From the NCBI GenBank assembly GCA_001632425.1, contig KV425602.1:150794-214793 (forward strand): DNA of 64,000 bases, in the 5' to 3' direction. A model generated the notes under the pieces. The model searched no databases. It had not been told where the DNA came from and saw only the letters and a program-made list of their open reading frames with translations. This DNA comes from Neolentinus lepideus HHB14362 ss-1 (lineage: Eukaryota > Basidiomycota > Agaricomycetes > Gloeophyllales > Gloeophyllaceae). Of this stretch, positions 1 to 11,982 are shown one piece after another; the stretch's first letter is position 1, and each line of letters opens with the position of its first letter. A program made the position numbers and the translations under genes.

Positions 1-96
1 AGAGAATGCTCTGCATGTGGTAGCGTGCCGCATCTGTCATAGATGGTGGTGGCACGTCTGAAGGGTTTGGTAAAAAGTCTTGAATACGGCTGCGAG

Positions 97-118
97 GAAA
101 ATAAATAAATAAATAAAG
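97..118. repeat. AAAT microsatellite
   Basis: Short run of about five AAAT/AATA units upstream of the oxidoreductase gene. No function is apparent. Confidence 0.6.
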
Positions 119-365
119 AGCACGTCCGTGCCTCTGGCGCAGAGCGGACGAAGCACTGAGAAACATGCTTTTTAATTGGAGTACCGAATATTAACAGAAG
201 GTCAACAATCCATCAATACCACCTCACTCATTTCCCGAACCGATCGGGTTTACCGTTACGGACAGCTGAGTCAAAAGCCGACGAGTGCTAAACCATGCTG
301 ACCAGTCTAAAAAATGGCCTATAAAGTCACAACTCAACAACGCCTCGACATCAGGTAATTTCACA

Positions 366-1671
366 ATGTCAACTCCCGTACCGAAGCTCTTCCAGCCTAT
401 TCGCATAGGGGCTGTAAATCTAAGTCACCGCATCGTGCTGGCGCCGCTCACCCTTCTACGTGCAAACAAAGCACACATCCACGGCGACCTCGCAGTCGAA
501 TATTACAGGCAGCGCTCCAGCAAGTCCGGAACCCTCCTCATCGCTGAAACCTCGATCATAGCTGCAAAGGCAGGAGGACTGGACCATATCCCTGGTATCT
601 GGAGTGACGAGCAAATCAAAGCGTGGCGCAAGGTAAGGAACAGTTTTAATCAGTACTCAAGGGGGTCACATAATCTGGCACAGGTCGTAGATGCGGTCCA
701 TGAACAAGGGAGCTTCATATTTTTGCAAATCGCGGCGTTAGGCCGCCTCGCAAACCCCGAGCTCCTCGAACGCGAAGGTATCTCAAGGGACAACTTCGTC
801 GGGGCGTCTGCAATTTCTGCGCACTCAGGCGGCGCGGTGCCTCGCCCAATGACTCACGCGGATATCAACGAATACTTGCAGCTCTACGCTACGGCTGCTT
901 CCAACGCTGTGTTGAAAGCCGGTTTTGACGGAGTGGAGATTCACAACGGTAACGGGACACTGTCAGACCAGTTCTTACAGGACGTGTCCAACCAGCGCAC
1001 GGACGAGTACGGAGGTAGCATAGAAAATCGCGCCCGCTTCCCGTTGCAGGTCGTCCAAGCAATTGCGGACGCAATTGGGGAGAACAGGACCGCCGTCCGC
1101 ATCAGCCCGTGGAACACCTCGGCAGGTCTGTAGTATGTTTGATACCGATGATCCGCGTGCTGACTCCATGGCATGATAGGTATGCGTATGCCAGACCCGC
1201 GGCCCACCTTTTCACATTTCGTCTCTAAGCTGCGTGCGCTCCACCCAGGCATAGCGTACCTGCACATCATCGAGCCACGAGTGGCGAACTTTGAAACCGC
1301 AGAGGAAGGTCCCCTCTCGGAGAGTGACTCGAACGACTTCATCCGTGACATCTGGGCGCCGCTACCGCTCATAAGTGCAGGCGGCTACAGCCGAGAATCA
1401 GCGACTGAGACAGCGGAAAAGTATGGCTATTTGATCGCCTTCGGAAGGACGTACATCGCAAATGTGAGTGTCCAATGTTTTCCCGTTGGAAGAAAGGTAT
1501 TTACTGTAAGGCTCATTACAGCCAGACCTCCCAGTGAGAATTATGAAGAACATCCCGTTGACGCCATACGACAGATCGACGTTTTACGCCCCAGAGGAGG
1601 CGCATGGCTATATTGATTACCCCTTCGCAGATGAGACGCCGTCAAAAGAAACTGCTTCTGGGAGCGTTTGA
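366..1671 (+). CDS. Old yellow enzyme family NADH:flavin oxidoreductase
   Basis: Predicted FMN-dependent ene-reductase of the old yellow enzyme (OYE/OPR) family, a cytosolic TIM barrel that reduces activated C=C bonds of enones with NAD(P)H. Four exons: 366-632, 684-1125, 1180-1463, 1522-1671; introns of 51, 54 and 58 nt with GT-AG ends. The spliced frame closes at TGA 1669-1671 and gives 380 aa, the usual family length. Visible hallmarks are the N-terminal [20 protein letters not shown], then [10 protein letters not shown], then [12 protein letters not shown] followed by [18 protein letters not shown], and a C-terminal YDRSTFY. The position of the conserved H-x-x-N active-site pair is occupied by H-N-G-N. 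The ATG at 366 is chosen over the in-frame one at 285 because the family starts just before LFQPI. The first and second introns read as in-frame or near in-frame insertions, so automatic prediction could miss them. The next gene lies convergently. Substrate is unknown. Confidence 0.93.
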
Positions 1672-2442
1672 CTTGGGATTTCATCCGTATAGAGTAGAGC
1701 AATCACCTGACAAATAATATACTGCTTCCAAGTGTTTGTGCGCAGTCGAGATGCATTGACGTGTCAGTCACCTTTCCACTTCCTCGAACAAATCATCAGA
1801 AACCCACACTTGCCATGGCCGTGAACGAGCACAGACATTACGACGGAGCACTTCGCGAGACGGGATTCGGTTTTATTCAATGTCCAGGCAGCCCTGGGAT
1901 GAATTCCGGCGCGCATGCCGGGGCCCGCGCGTATTCACAACAACATAGATGTAAAGATAAAGTCATAACATACGCCAGCGCAATATAAATGAGAAGAATG
2001 ACAAGTCGAAGGCTCAGAGGAATGAAGCAAGGCTTGATCCTCTCAGCGGTCACCAAAGAATTGGCGGCCCATCTCGGCACTTCGGTGCCTGGAACCGACC
2101 TCGGCCGTTGCCGCGTAGGCCACAAAGTTGTACTCACCCACGTCGATTTTCCGTCTCTACGTTACTCCTTCCTAGTCCAGCTTCATATTATTTGGCGCGT
2201 TTCCACTCAGCGTGTATCTCCTCCATATCCCACCTTGACCTTGGTCTCGAAAATTTTCTCTGCAAGTAGTTCCGATACCTACTGTCTCATTGTTCAGATC
2301 CTTGTTATTGTATGCTCAGTACTTCTCTAACGAGAATTAATCTGTAGTAATAACTTGATAATCCTTTATAATTCATCATCTCTATCGACATCAAGCAAGA
2401 AATAGACGAGTCATACACCATCTACTCTCGACTGCCAAAGTA
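1672..2442. other. Intergenic, convergent 3' ends
   Basis: Stretch between two convergent genes. Short open frames exist on both strands around 1877-2330, but none has a recognisable domain. A possible coding-like exon on the minus strand near 2040-2150 could not be joined to anything. Confidence 0.5.
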
Positions 2443-4066
2443 TCAAATTGCTGCCGGCTTCCCGTAAAGCCCATCGGGATCGTCCCGCGCCTGCGCCTTG
2501 TCTGTGCCGCGCGAGTGCATGAGCTTGTCGTCCGTATCTGCGTCCGATACCGATGCCAACGGCTGCAGGCGGATGTTGTTGCTCACGTTCGTCTCCGTCG
2601 CGCGGAAACGGAGCGCGTTGCTCTGTGCACGAGATTAAGGAATCAAAAAGTGCAAGGGTGCGTTCAGGCTCAGAAGAGACGCGCACAAAGGTGGAAATAC
2701 GCACCTCAGTGTCGAAATCGACCGCAGTCTGGCTGAGGGCCTGCAGGCTCGCGCGCGCGTTGAGGGTGTCGAGGAGTGTCTGCGCGCCCTCAATCTCTCA
2801 TAAATCTGATCTGGACAACTGGAATGCGCACTCACGTTCGTGTAGATGCGCCCGATCGGGTACGCGAACATGGCGTACAGGTTCGTGTTGCGGTGGAGGA
2901 GGAATCCGAACAGGTCGCCGAGCGCGAAGATGGACGCAAAAAGCCCCGTCTGCACCGCGCCCCGGATGAGCCGGTTCAGGATCGTATTCGTCTTCCGGAT
3001 GCCCGTGCGCGAGCGCCACAAGACGATGGTTAAAACGACTTGGAGGGAGGTGCGTCAGAGGAAGTGAGAGCATTCGCGGAGGAGAGGCGTACGTGTGATG
3101 CTAAGATCAGCGGCAGTTTGGAAGCCGAGCCACAAGGTGACCAGGGGTGCAAGGACGTTGAATTTTGTGACGCTGAAGGAGCGTTATGTTGGCTGATGTG
3201 CAGCTCGAAGGGAGGGCACGTACTCTTGAATTATCCCAGACTTGACACCCGCTATGACACCGAATATGAATCCGACTACACTGAGAAGGCAGATACACCC
3301 GGTAATTATCTTGCTCTTCGTGAGACGCAGGACACTGAGGCAGATTTGCATTTGTGTTAGAGGATGTGACATATGGTGTAGAACTCGAGTGGCCTTACCG
3401 ATGTGCGAGGAAGAACTGAGTGATGATGGCGGCACATGAGGTTGCGACAGCCGTGAATGGAATCTCCCAGCTCACAGCTGAGTGGACTAGGCGGTAAGCG
3501 AACAACAGCATAGTTGTATGATGAACCACATACTGAGAACAACGGCCGGATTGCCGAAGTTCGTCACGCTAGGTCCGATGGACTATATGAATGTCTTTAC
3601 GCGTTCTGAGCTCGTTGAACGTACCACATATCCCATGCTGCATAGATAGCGCTAATCGATGGGTCAGAATTGGCATGCGCAGATGATCTGGATGGATACG
3701 CACACCGCGGAGTGGATGGTGTCGAGAACAAAGAGGACGCCAACGGTAGCCCTGCAGAAAGATGGCTATAAGCGATTTCGTCAACTTGCAGCGCGTCGTT
3801 CGGCTTACCGGACCCGCCAAGGATCATTGAATTCTGTAGTGCAACCGTTATTCTCGTAACATGAAATCCTTGCCATTAGTACATACGGGTTGTGTGATAA
3901 ATAAGAAACTGCCAGGACACGAGGCCGTACAGATAGGTGTTAACTGCATCAAAATAAATTAGAGTTCATTACGCTCGACGAACGTCAGGCACTCACAGAA
4001 AATCCCCAAGAGGAGAATTCCTATAAGTCGAGAAAGACTCTTCTGGTCAAGCCCCGAAACCGACAT
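2443..4066 (-). CDS. DUF6534 multi-pass membrane protein
   Basis: Basidiomycete membrane protein carrying the DUF6534 C-terminal domain; function unknown, expected seven-helix topology in plasma or internal membrane. Start ATG at 4066-4064 gives MSVSGLDQKSL, then a hydrophobic helix. Exons recognisable in order encode NTYLYGLVSWQFLIYHTT, LFVLDTIHSA, VTNFGNPAVVL, WEIPFTAVATSCAAIITQFF, ITGCICLLSVVGFIFGVIAG, then VTKFNVLAPLVTLWLGFQTA. The strongest match follows at about 3030-2850: RSRTGIRKTNTILNRLIRGA, then QTGLFASIFALGDLFGFLL and NTNLYAMFAYPIGRIYTN. The last two exons encode TLLDTLNARASLQ and a polar tail ending at TGA 2443-2445. At least eight short introns are needed. The exon order is clear, but the joins between 3600 and 3830 are uncertain: a 13-nt microexon or a lesion is possible, so the 5' part may be damaged. 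Confidence 0.75.
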
Positions 4067-6934
4067 CGACCCAATGCTCACCTATAGTAGTGTCAAACTG
4101 ACCCATACTGTACCAGTCAGAGGGAAAACAAAGCGTACGCAGAGTCTTCACATTAAAAGTCGTCGGTTGATTGAGTTGGCAGTTGAATTTGTGTGCTCTT
4201 CAGGGCAGGGAGGCGGTGGGAGTTCATTGGATCGGCAAGTTAGCTTCGCGAACACGATCCAGGCCTTCACCAGCCTCCGTCATCTGCAAATTATTACTTT
4301 GAGAGCTTTTGTTTCCCGGCCTGCCGCAAATGGTTCGGAGAGCCCGGCGCGTTGGAGGCATCCTTGATGGCCGTCGCTCTCGGAAGCAAACAGGCCTCAT
4401 TTATTTGCCTAGAGCTTCCGTACCCACGCCTCCTTTCGTCCACACATTATTGATTCGCTTCCGACGTGGACGGCGTCGCTGCCAGGGTCAAGTGTAGGGT
4501 TTGAGGAATTTGGGAAGTGTAAATTACCTCCGCTATTTGACACCTGTAATTTACAGGAAATTTACTGGTAAATTTGGTCAGGCCCGTATGGAGGGTGTAA
4601 ATTTGGGTTAATTTGGGAATACTGGTCTGGGAACGATGCAAGCTCATGATACAGTGATCCATGGTGTGTAGTAGTTATAACTTATAATAGACCTCCTTGT
4701 CATGTATAATACACGCCTTGGGCCACTTGCATGATACGAGGAGACTCTGGTAGCTGTGCCACGTGCGTATTTGAGCACGAGCAAGACGGCCCGTTGCAAA
4801 TTTGAACGCACTCGATCGCCATAACCGCGAACCGAGAATCATACAGCTCGGCATAGAGAGACGAATTCACTCTAGATCCAAGGATTGGCGGCGTGAACCT
4901 CCGGGACCATATATACTGACACTAGATCTCACTTCTTGCAGGATGTCTTGTCAGATTTTCATTAAGCACCAAGACTATCCGTGTTGGGAAATACTAGCAA
5001 AGATTCACACTGTCACAGTGGAGGAACCGCTCCGTTGAGACATAGGGTAGAGCTCACCAGCCTGCAATTTACATGTAAAATAACCTTATTTTACCGGTTA
5101 ATTAGCGTTAATTAACGCGGTCCGCTCCGGGGCTCCGCCCCGGACCTCGTTGGTAAATAACAGTTAATTACACCCATTAATTAGGCCTACAGCACTGCTG
5201 GCTGGTAAATTCCAACGGTCAATTAGACCCTAGTCAAGTGTTTCCTCGGCCGTCTTTTCATCTATTCTGTCTGGTCCGCTTGCATCTGCCTCGGAGAAAA
5301 ACTGTTTGCGAAGAAACCATGACTCACGATATTTGTAGGTCCCTTTAGCTGAAGGCCACCGCCGAACCCGACAGTGCGTATTCCTGCAGACCGTCTTCTT
5401 TTGTGCTCCACTGCCTTACCAACGATTTAGGACTCTATAGTCAGCCACTACTAGTACATTCTGTCGAACAAGCTCGATGAGTTTTCGATGCTTGTCCATC
5501 TCGAGTGAAAAGCACTGTCGCCATGCTTACCTTCATTGTATCAACCAGCACAACGTTTTCGGACTGCTTGTATGACTCCACTTCGCCGCCCGTCTGAATT
5601 CAATCGCGATCTATCGTGTGTGTATCGATTTGATGACTGTTCAGAATGAATAGGAATGGATGGTGCCAGCGTCATCGGTACTAATCGCCATCGTAACACT
5701 CCCAGCAGAAATGGTCATAGCAGAGGTATGTAAATATCATCCCAACTTAAGATGAGCCAACCTGACTACTCTTGATCACACTGTGGGACGTGCCTTTATG
5801 TTACTCGGCAACGAGTCTAGAGCGGCTTGATGATATGTGGACGCATGGAACTTGCCGCGAAACTCCGTAGATCGCTGCAATACGTCAATGTCACGTCCAG
5901 CGAGCTGACATTCCGATCCCGCCCATCGAGCCGGCCATTGCCCATAGCTAGTCGGACGTTACTTGCGATTTCTGTGACCCATCGCCCTCCCTAGCCAATC
6001 TTTGAATTACAAATTATTTCTGGCACGATTCTGTTTGATAGGTCCTCGTATATATAAACCTCGTTACTGTTGTCTGATGCGTAACGCTTGAGACAAAGAT
6101 CGGGTTTTAAATTCCAAATCATTCAGCGAGTTCTTTCATTACTCGAAGGTTGCCGAACAGCGGTAGTTGCAGGTCTGATCCTCCGTGGGCATCAGAACGT
6201 CGTGAATGCCGCAGGCAATCTTGATGATTCCGAGAGACTGGTCGACAAATCCTAAATTATGTGGTTCTAAACGGCATCAAGGTTCCTAGCCCCAATGCTG
6301 TGAAGTTCGAGATGGAGACATTACACAGGAGAAGTTGCAGTGTCATGCAAATGTCGGTGAAAATGCGGGAATGGGTGTAAAAGATCATCTTTCGAGACGT
6401 GAAAAATACATTTTGATCAACATATTGCAGGTCGAAGTGTTATCTGGCCACCCTTGCGACAGACGCTTCTAATTTCTGAATCGCGACGGTGACGGCATGT
6501 GCATTCATGATGTACACGTGGTACACAGAAAGTTTGGAATGTAGGAAGGGATTGTGGCCGCCCTCTTTAAAATTCTAGATCAAAGTTTATAAACGAACCA
6601 GAATCTCGTTTAGAATTTAGAATTACATAGAGCAATTCTAAATCCATCCACTGATCGATTGGCGCATCAAGAATCCCAGTCAGTGTGTCCCATGCCGATA
6701 GTGTTCGATACACTCGCCTCAAACCCTCACTCATTTATTCGTCAATGCGATGCAGCGACCGATCATCGATTCATCGCTCGCCTCTTGCCGATGAAACAGA
6801 GGACCAGCGGAAGAGGTGTTTGTCTCAATATCGCCAGTAATTATATGCCCGCCCAGGAATCCGGCCATACACGCTTAACGGACTTTGCTGATGTGGACTT
6901 CTCGGTCGTCCTGTCGCGATTCCAAGAGATTGTT
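4067..6934. other. Long gene-poor stretch
   Basis: About 2.9 kb with no convincing gene. Open frames are short and lack domains. It includes AT-rich palindromic patches at about 4510-4640 and 5060-5230, and otherwise unremarkable sequence. Confidence 0.6.
5060..5230. repeat. AT-rich patch with central GC hairpin
   Basis: A run of TTAATTA/GGTAAAT motifs on both sides of a GC-rich core at about 5119-5148. Within the core CCGGGGC and GCCCCGG are separated by TCC and can form a tight hairpin. Similar TAAATT motifs recur at 4510-4640. It looks like a small dispersed element or a cruciform-forming site; identity is not established. Confidence 0.5.
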
Positions 6935-7291
6935 GTGCCTTTGGTTCTGGTTCGGAGCGTGTTGTGCCATTTGATTCAGAGCACGAACACCATGTCATTT
7001 GATTCAGAGTTCGAACATCGTACCATTTGATGCAGAGTCCAAACACCTTTGAACCAGAGTTCGACTTTTGCGCCAGTTCAGTCAAAATCTAAATGTCGTG
7101 CCATTTCATTCAGAGTACAAAGTTCGTGCCCATTAAGTCAGAATTCGAAGTTCGTGTCCTGTAAGTCAGAGTCCGAGTGTCCCCCTTTGATCCATAGTCG
7201 AAAGGTTGTGCCATTTGATTCCAAGTCAGAAGGTCATGTCATTTCATTCAGAGTCCGAAGTTCGTGCCCTTTGATTCAGAGTCTGAAAGGT
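6935..7291. repeat. 28-bp minisatellite, about 13 imperfect copies
   Basis: Tandem array with period about 28 bp. The unit resembles GTGCCATTTGATTCAGAG followed by a variable ten bases such as TCCGAAGTTC. Copies start near 6935, 6964, 6992 and so on to 7264. Because 28 is not a multiple of three, the open frames running through it are incidental. Confidence 0.85.
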
Positions 7292-7330
7292 CCCTCGTCT
7301 TTCATACTTCGAAGTCCTGAATCAACAGTC

Positions 7331-8120
7331 AGGCATTAGGTCGATGGTGCCCTCCACTTCCCCGGGGGGGAAGGGGGTGTTCGCGCTCGCCCACGATGCA
7401 AAGAGAAGGACCCGCCGTCGTCAGAAAGTATGTTTCAAGTTTATGTTGATGTTCGCGATGTGATACTAGTACCCAAACGAACGAACGAACAAGCGTGCGG
7501 TGGCGGGGTGAGAGCAAAGGAGAAGTGGGCGGCGAAGGAGAAGATGGCGGTGGAGTGGTGAAAAAAGGAGAAGATAGCGACAGAGTGAGCGCAAAGGAGA
7601 AGATACAAGAGGAGTGGTGAGCAAAGGAGAAGATAGCGACGGAGTGAGAGCAATGGAGAGGATAGCGACAGAGTGAGAGCAAACGAGAAGGTAACGAAGG
7701 AGTGAGAGCAAACGAGAAGATAGAATGGGAGTGGTTCGCAAAGGAGAAGCCTGCGACGGCATTTTGGCATTTGGAATTTGTGACGGGTTACCTCCAAGAG
7801 ATTCACAGAGGTGGGCGGAGCGAGATCTACGATGTCAGATGTCATGATGCATATGCGAAACAGTTAGGGAGGTTTTGAGCGCGGGTCGTGCAAAGACAAG
7901 TAAATATTTGATCGACATGAGCATGCTAATTTCGAGGTCGAGAGGATGGGGTGGAGCTGTTGCGACATGGAACACAGAGGGTCAATATCCTGGCCGTGGG
8001 CTATCATCTCAGATGCGGTGGAGATGGATAGGCGTGGTTCGACGGTAGGTGGGCACGTCTGATATCCGGAGTCCAAGGCAGGTAAGTATTGGTTGCGTTT
8101 TGAACCCTAAAATAGCAATA
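7331..8120 (+). repeat. Dispersed repeat R1, copy 1
   Basis: First of five related segments. Shared landmarks are GTCAGAAAGT followed by TTCAAGTTTATG and GATGTTCGCGAT, then a purine-rich minisatellite, then TTCGAGGTCGAG, then a GATGGAGATG-like motif. No open frame is conserved among the copies, so it is treated as a non-coding or decayed repeat. Confidence 0.7.
7500..7760. repeat. Purine-rich minisatellite inside R1
   Basis: Tandem units of about 30 bp built from GAGAGCAAAGGAGAAGATAG and CGACGGAGT, with variation. A shorter degenerate version sits at 8490-8620 in R1 copy 2. The strong purine bias of one strand creates false Ser/Leu-rich frames on the other. Confidence 0.8.
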
Positions 8121-8229
8121 GCAGTTTACGGACGGACCACTCAGGCCTCAGGAACCGCGCCACGCTGGGCTTCTCGTACCTGCTCGGTCAGGTACAGGCA
8201 CAGGCCGAAATCACTGCTCAGAAATTATG

Positions 8230-9110
8230 CGTGACGTCTACGGGGCTCCCTACGTCTTCGGTTCGCCAACGTGGGGCTCCCTTTGTCTGATCTTACCGTG
8301 TGCATCCCCGGTCGGGGGCTCGCCTTTGAGACTTGGAGCGACCCGGATGGTCAAGGCGTTAGGTAGGTCGATGTACCTTCCTGCTGCCAGAGACGCGAAG
8401 ACAAGGATCCCCACTATCGTCAGAAAGTGGGATTCATGCTTCAAGTTTATGCTGATGTTCGCGATATGATACCCGAACGAACGGACGTGCGGTGGCGGAG
8501 CGAGAGCAAAGAAGGTAGCGGCGCAGGAGATAAAAGAACAAGATTGCGGCGGAGCCAGAGCACAGAAGAAGGTTACGGCGCAGAGAGAGTACAGGAGAAG
8601 GTAGCGGCGGAATTTGGCATTTGTGGCGGGCCCTGAGCTCGAGGCGGGCGGAGTAGGATTCGCAAGGGCAGGCGGAGCGACACCTACAAAGTGCTGTAGC
8701 AGCAAGTAACGTCGATACGCCGTGAGTACCGAGTAACCCGCGGAACGGTTAGGGATGGCAGGATAAGATGGCGCTTTGAGTGCGATAATGGGTATATGGG
8801 TATAAGGACTTTGAGGTTGAAGGCTGGGTGAGTCGTTCCGATTTGGTGAGAGTGCGGGAGTGAACTGCTAGCTGAGGTACGCATGGTTCGATGTTGTGTG
8901 GCCTCGCAATGTGCGGGCTGAGGATGAAGAGTCGCGATCGATCCTGTGGCGTGCGTATCTTTCGAGGTCTCCGCGGTTGTGGACGATGCTTGGTATGGAT
9001 ACGTATTCCATCTGTGTATAATCGGTGATCATGATGATGCGAGATCGGGTTATCATTATGCAGCAGCGGCAGTGTGCAGTCCGAGTCGTAGTGGTGCGTA
9101 CTGATAGTTT
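8230..9110 (+). repeat. Dispersed repeat R1, copy 2
   Basis: Same orientation and landmark order as copy 1, and more complete at its 3' end, where it adds the block TTTCGAGGTCTCCGCGGTTG, then GATGATGCGAGAT. It starts with GGGGCTCCCT motifs that also occur at 14.6 kb and 26.3 kb. Confidence 0.7.
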
Positions 9111-9117
9111 ACAGCCA

Positions 9118-9213
9118 TGTCGTCAGGAACCGTTCCACCCACCAGAATTCTAGTGCCTGGCCGAAATTGCTGGGTACTCGGTGATCAGGTCGAAATTAGT
9201 GACTCGGCAAGGT
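9118..9213. repeat. Short dispersed repeat R3, copy 1
   Basis: About 95 bp beginning GTTCCACCCACCAGAATTCT, with CTCGGTGATCAGGTC downstream. Related copies lie at 14494-14585 and 33598-33672. Confidence 0.65.
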
Positions 9214-9329
9214 GATCAGACATCAGATGAAGGGAAGGATATGTTGTGCTGAGATGTTGCTGGTGGTGGGGAGGATATGACCGGTGTCGTTGGTGACAAG
9301 TATACGATCAGGCATCAGACGTCGATAGT

Positions 9330-10300
9330 GGTGGGAAGGATATATATGATCAGACGGTGGTGACGGTAGGCGACGCGCGACGTCTGATCATATCGCCAGC
9401 ACCGCGCCAGAAAAGGAGACTCGCATATGGGGGCAGGCGAGAATTCTGCGACGATAAAGGGGACCAGGGCTGGAATCGCAATGGTAGGACCTGAATATTC
9501 AGTTCTGGAGGCGGTCGCGGGGGTAACCAGTCTCAGCCGGTGACGAGACGTATCCACGGAGGAATGGAGGGCGACGCGTGGTACATTTCCCGTGTTATTG
9601 CGCGTCCAACCGGCTTTTTTTGCCCATATTTGATACTCCCCCCTTCCCCAGTCGTATGCCCATGGACATTAATGTTTGGACAGTGTCTCTGCGTGGGGCG
9701 CACAAGACGGGAAGGCCAGAATGACGAGAGGTAGCCGATGTCTTCGATGCAGGGAATGGCGGGCTGTGGATGGGAACAGAGAAAGATCGAAGTGATGGTG
9801 GTTGCTTTGTGGGCACATATATACACGGACGGGTTAATGAGAGAAGACAAATGATGTCACCGTCGGTCTCTGCTTATCCCCTACAATTAATCGACAACAA
9901 TTCATGGCGTGCCGATGTACTATGTCTTCATGAACACACTATTGTTGCCGTCCTTTGGCTTGAGGCTCTTCAGCTTCTCTGCCGTGTTCAGCGCGCTATA
10001 GCAGGTCGTATTAATCTGCATTCACGCTGCAGTGGACACCGCTCAGAAGATCTACTCCGACAGTCTCCCTCGATTGGCACCGGTCTTTTTTGCCCCACCA
10101 GCGCACTATACGTACCATGCTCTCCTAATCACAGAAGAGTATGCTCGCCCAAGCACTGTGTTTGCAAGTAGAGGCGACTTTCACGAACGGAAGAAGCAGA
10201 GAATCAAGACAAAGACTGAGGAGGAGATCGTATCCAAAAGGCGGACGTGGACAAACACGGGTGGTGACGTCATCTGGCTCGTTCCTTGACACAGCAACCT
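9330..10300 (-). mobile_element. Repeat R2, inverted copy without array
   Basis: Reverse-orientation copy of the R2 family. Landmarks matching the direct copies when complemented are the GATCATATCGCC motif near 9385, the GAATTCTGCGACGATAAAG block near 9450, and the segment around 10137-10190 (AGTATGCTCGCCCAAGCACT). The minisatellite found in the other copies is missing. No transposase or reverse transcriptase is visible, so mobility is inferred only from its dispersed occurrence. Confidence 0.55.
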
Positions 10301-11982
10301 TCTTCTGCCCGCTCGATATAACCCCTGGATAATTCCACTCTTTAAATCATAACCCTCCTTGCCGTTCCTCAATCCATCCAGGTCCATAGCAGGCTTGAGG
10401 TGATACGGCGACGACGACCATAAGGGCCTCTGGCACTGCACATGCCAGCCAGCACCCGCGGACGCACAACCGCGGCATGCAAAGCCAGAGCCTCAGTAAC
10501 TCAAATTGCACCTCAAAACCGAGAACGCCTAGACGTTGTCGGCCCGAGGTCGTGAACCGCGGTGAAGAGGGGATGCGGAAATGATGGCGTCGCGCCTGGT
10601 ACTCGCAAACGTCCATCACCTTCACTCCCATCTGCTCACTCTGACTACGAACGTCAAGACGCATTCACGTTGTCTCGGGAGTCGCTTGCCCCAGTAGGCC
10701 TCTTAGGTTCTTCGCCACCTTTCGTCGAGTCGTGTCCTGAAGGAGCTCCGTAGTCTGCCTTCCAAATGGCTATGACTCTCTGCTCTCAGTCGTGTGGCAC
10801 CCATCTGGTTCTCTGTTTGCGACTCCAGGTGCTTTTTTCCAGCTTCAAGAACCTGCTTGCTGTGTCGATACGTTGTATACAGTGCGTCGTAGTCTGCTTA
10901 TCAGGGTCGCCTTCTTTCCTGAATGCCGTGCAAATCCAGGCACTTCCGGTTTGCCTCCATGATCTACACCCATTTGCAGAGCCTGTCCATTTATCAGACT
11001 CTCGTGGACTCGTGCCGTGCAATATTACTCACCATACCGTGTTCCAGCTTCCCTGCTCATCTCCCCGCATCCACCGGTACCTCGCATTCCGTGCTGTATC
11101 CTGAGGGGGCGATGTCTGTATACATTCTTTGTATCATCGAGCGCCCGACTTCCTCTCAGACGTTATCTCACGTTGCCCGTCATAGCTCATCGACCTTATC
11201 AATATACATGTCGCTTTCGTGCTCGCAACTCTACCCCGTCCATGCAACGGATGGTTCTCAGTGAGTTCGGGGTCTGATGGTTCTCAGTTAGTTCGAGGTC
11301 TGTCCTTCCTCTCATGTGTCCCAGGTCCAGCGCATGTCTGGTTTATATTTCTCGGTTTCGCCTCTTATTCGGTGGCAACGTCTCGTTTTTCGCTGATGCC
11401 GATTGACCATTCGTGTGGCCTATGCCCCCGCGAACGGTGCCCAAGGCATTCTTGTCTACGTGCCACGGTACGGAGCGCCTGAGATGAGACTGAGGCGCGC
11501 AGGGCATCGATGTCCAGCAGGCCAGGATGTCAACGGCGCCGATGTTAAGTATCGGCGTGGTTTGTCTCTGCCGGACATTCTATCGGCTTGACGCGGATGT
11601 GTGTGCACCCATAGCCTTGACATCGGGACGGTCTGAGGATCGTGCGGGAATGGCGCATGGATATCTAGCGCCGCGTTGCACGAGCCTATAGAACCGCAGG
11701 CGCAACTCGCGAGGGTCTATACGCTCGAAGACGCCGTGACGTGCAGGCGAACTGACTTCTACGGGCGTTTCCTGAGGGCCATTGCGGCGTTTCATCAGTC
11801 GCTACCTGGTGTAGTATGACGGCACTGTAGACAGGGCGGGATTTCAGGATGTATCGTGGCACGGATCAAACGAGTGGGGAGAGGAATGCAAGATGACATA
11901 GAGAATAACCAACAAGCATGTAAAGCATCGGATGCTAGCCATATTCTATTATACATGCGGTGTAGTCAAATCCTAAAGTAAG
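10301..11982. other. Gene-poor stretch
   Basis: No recognisable gene. Several short frames occur on both strands (for example 10347-10664 minus and 10766-11104 plus) without domains. The region ends just downstream of the F-box gene that follows. Confidence 0.5.

Noticed and set aside
1877..2330. Frames on both strands between the first two genes
   Set aside because: No domain, no consistent splice structure, and mutually overlapping.
7329..7845. Minus-strand Ser/Leu/Phe-rich frames that look like signal or membrane peptides
   Set aside because: They are the complement of the purine-rich minisatellite and overlap each other in three frames.
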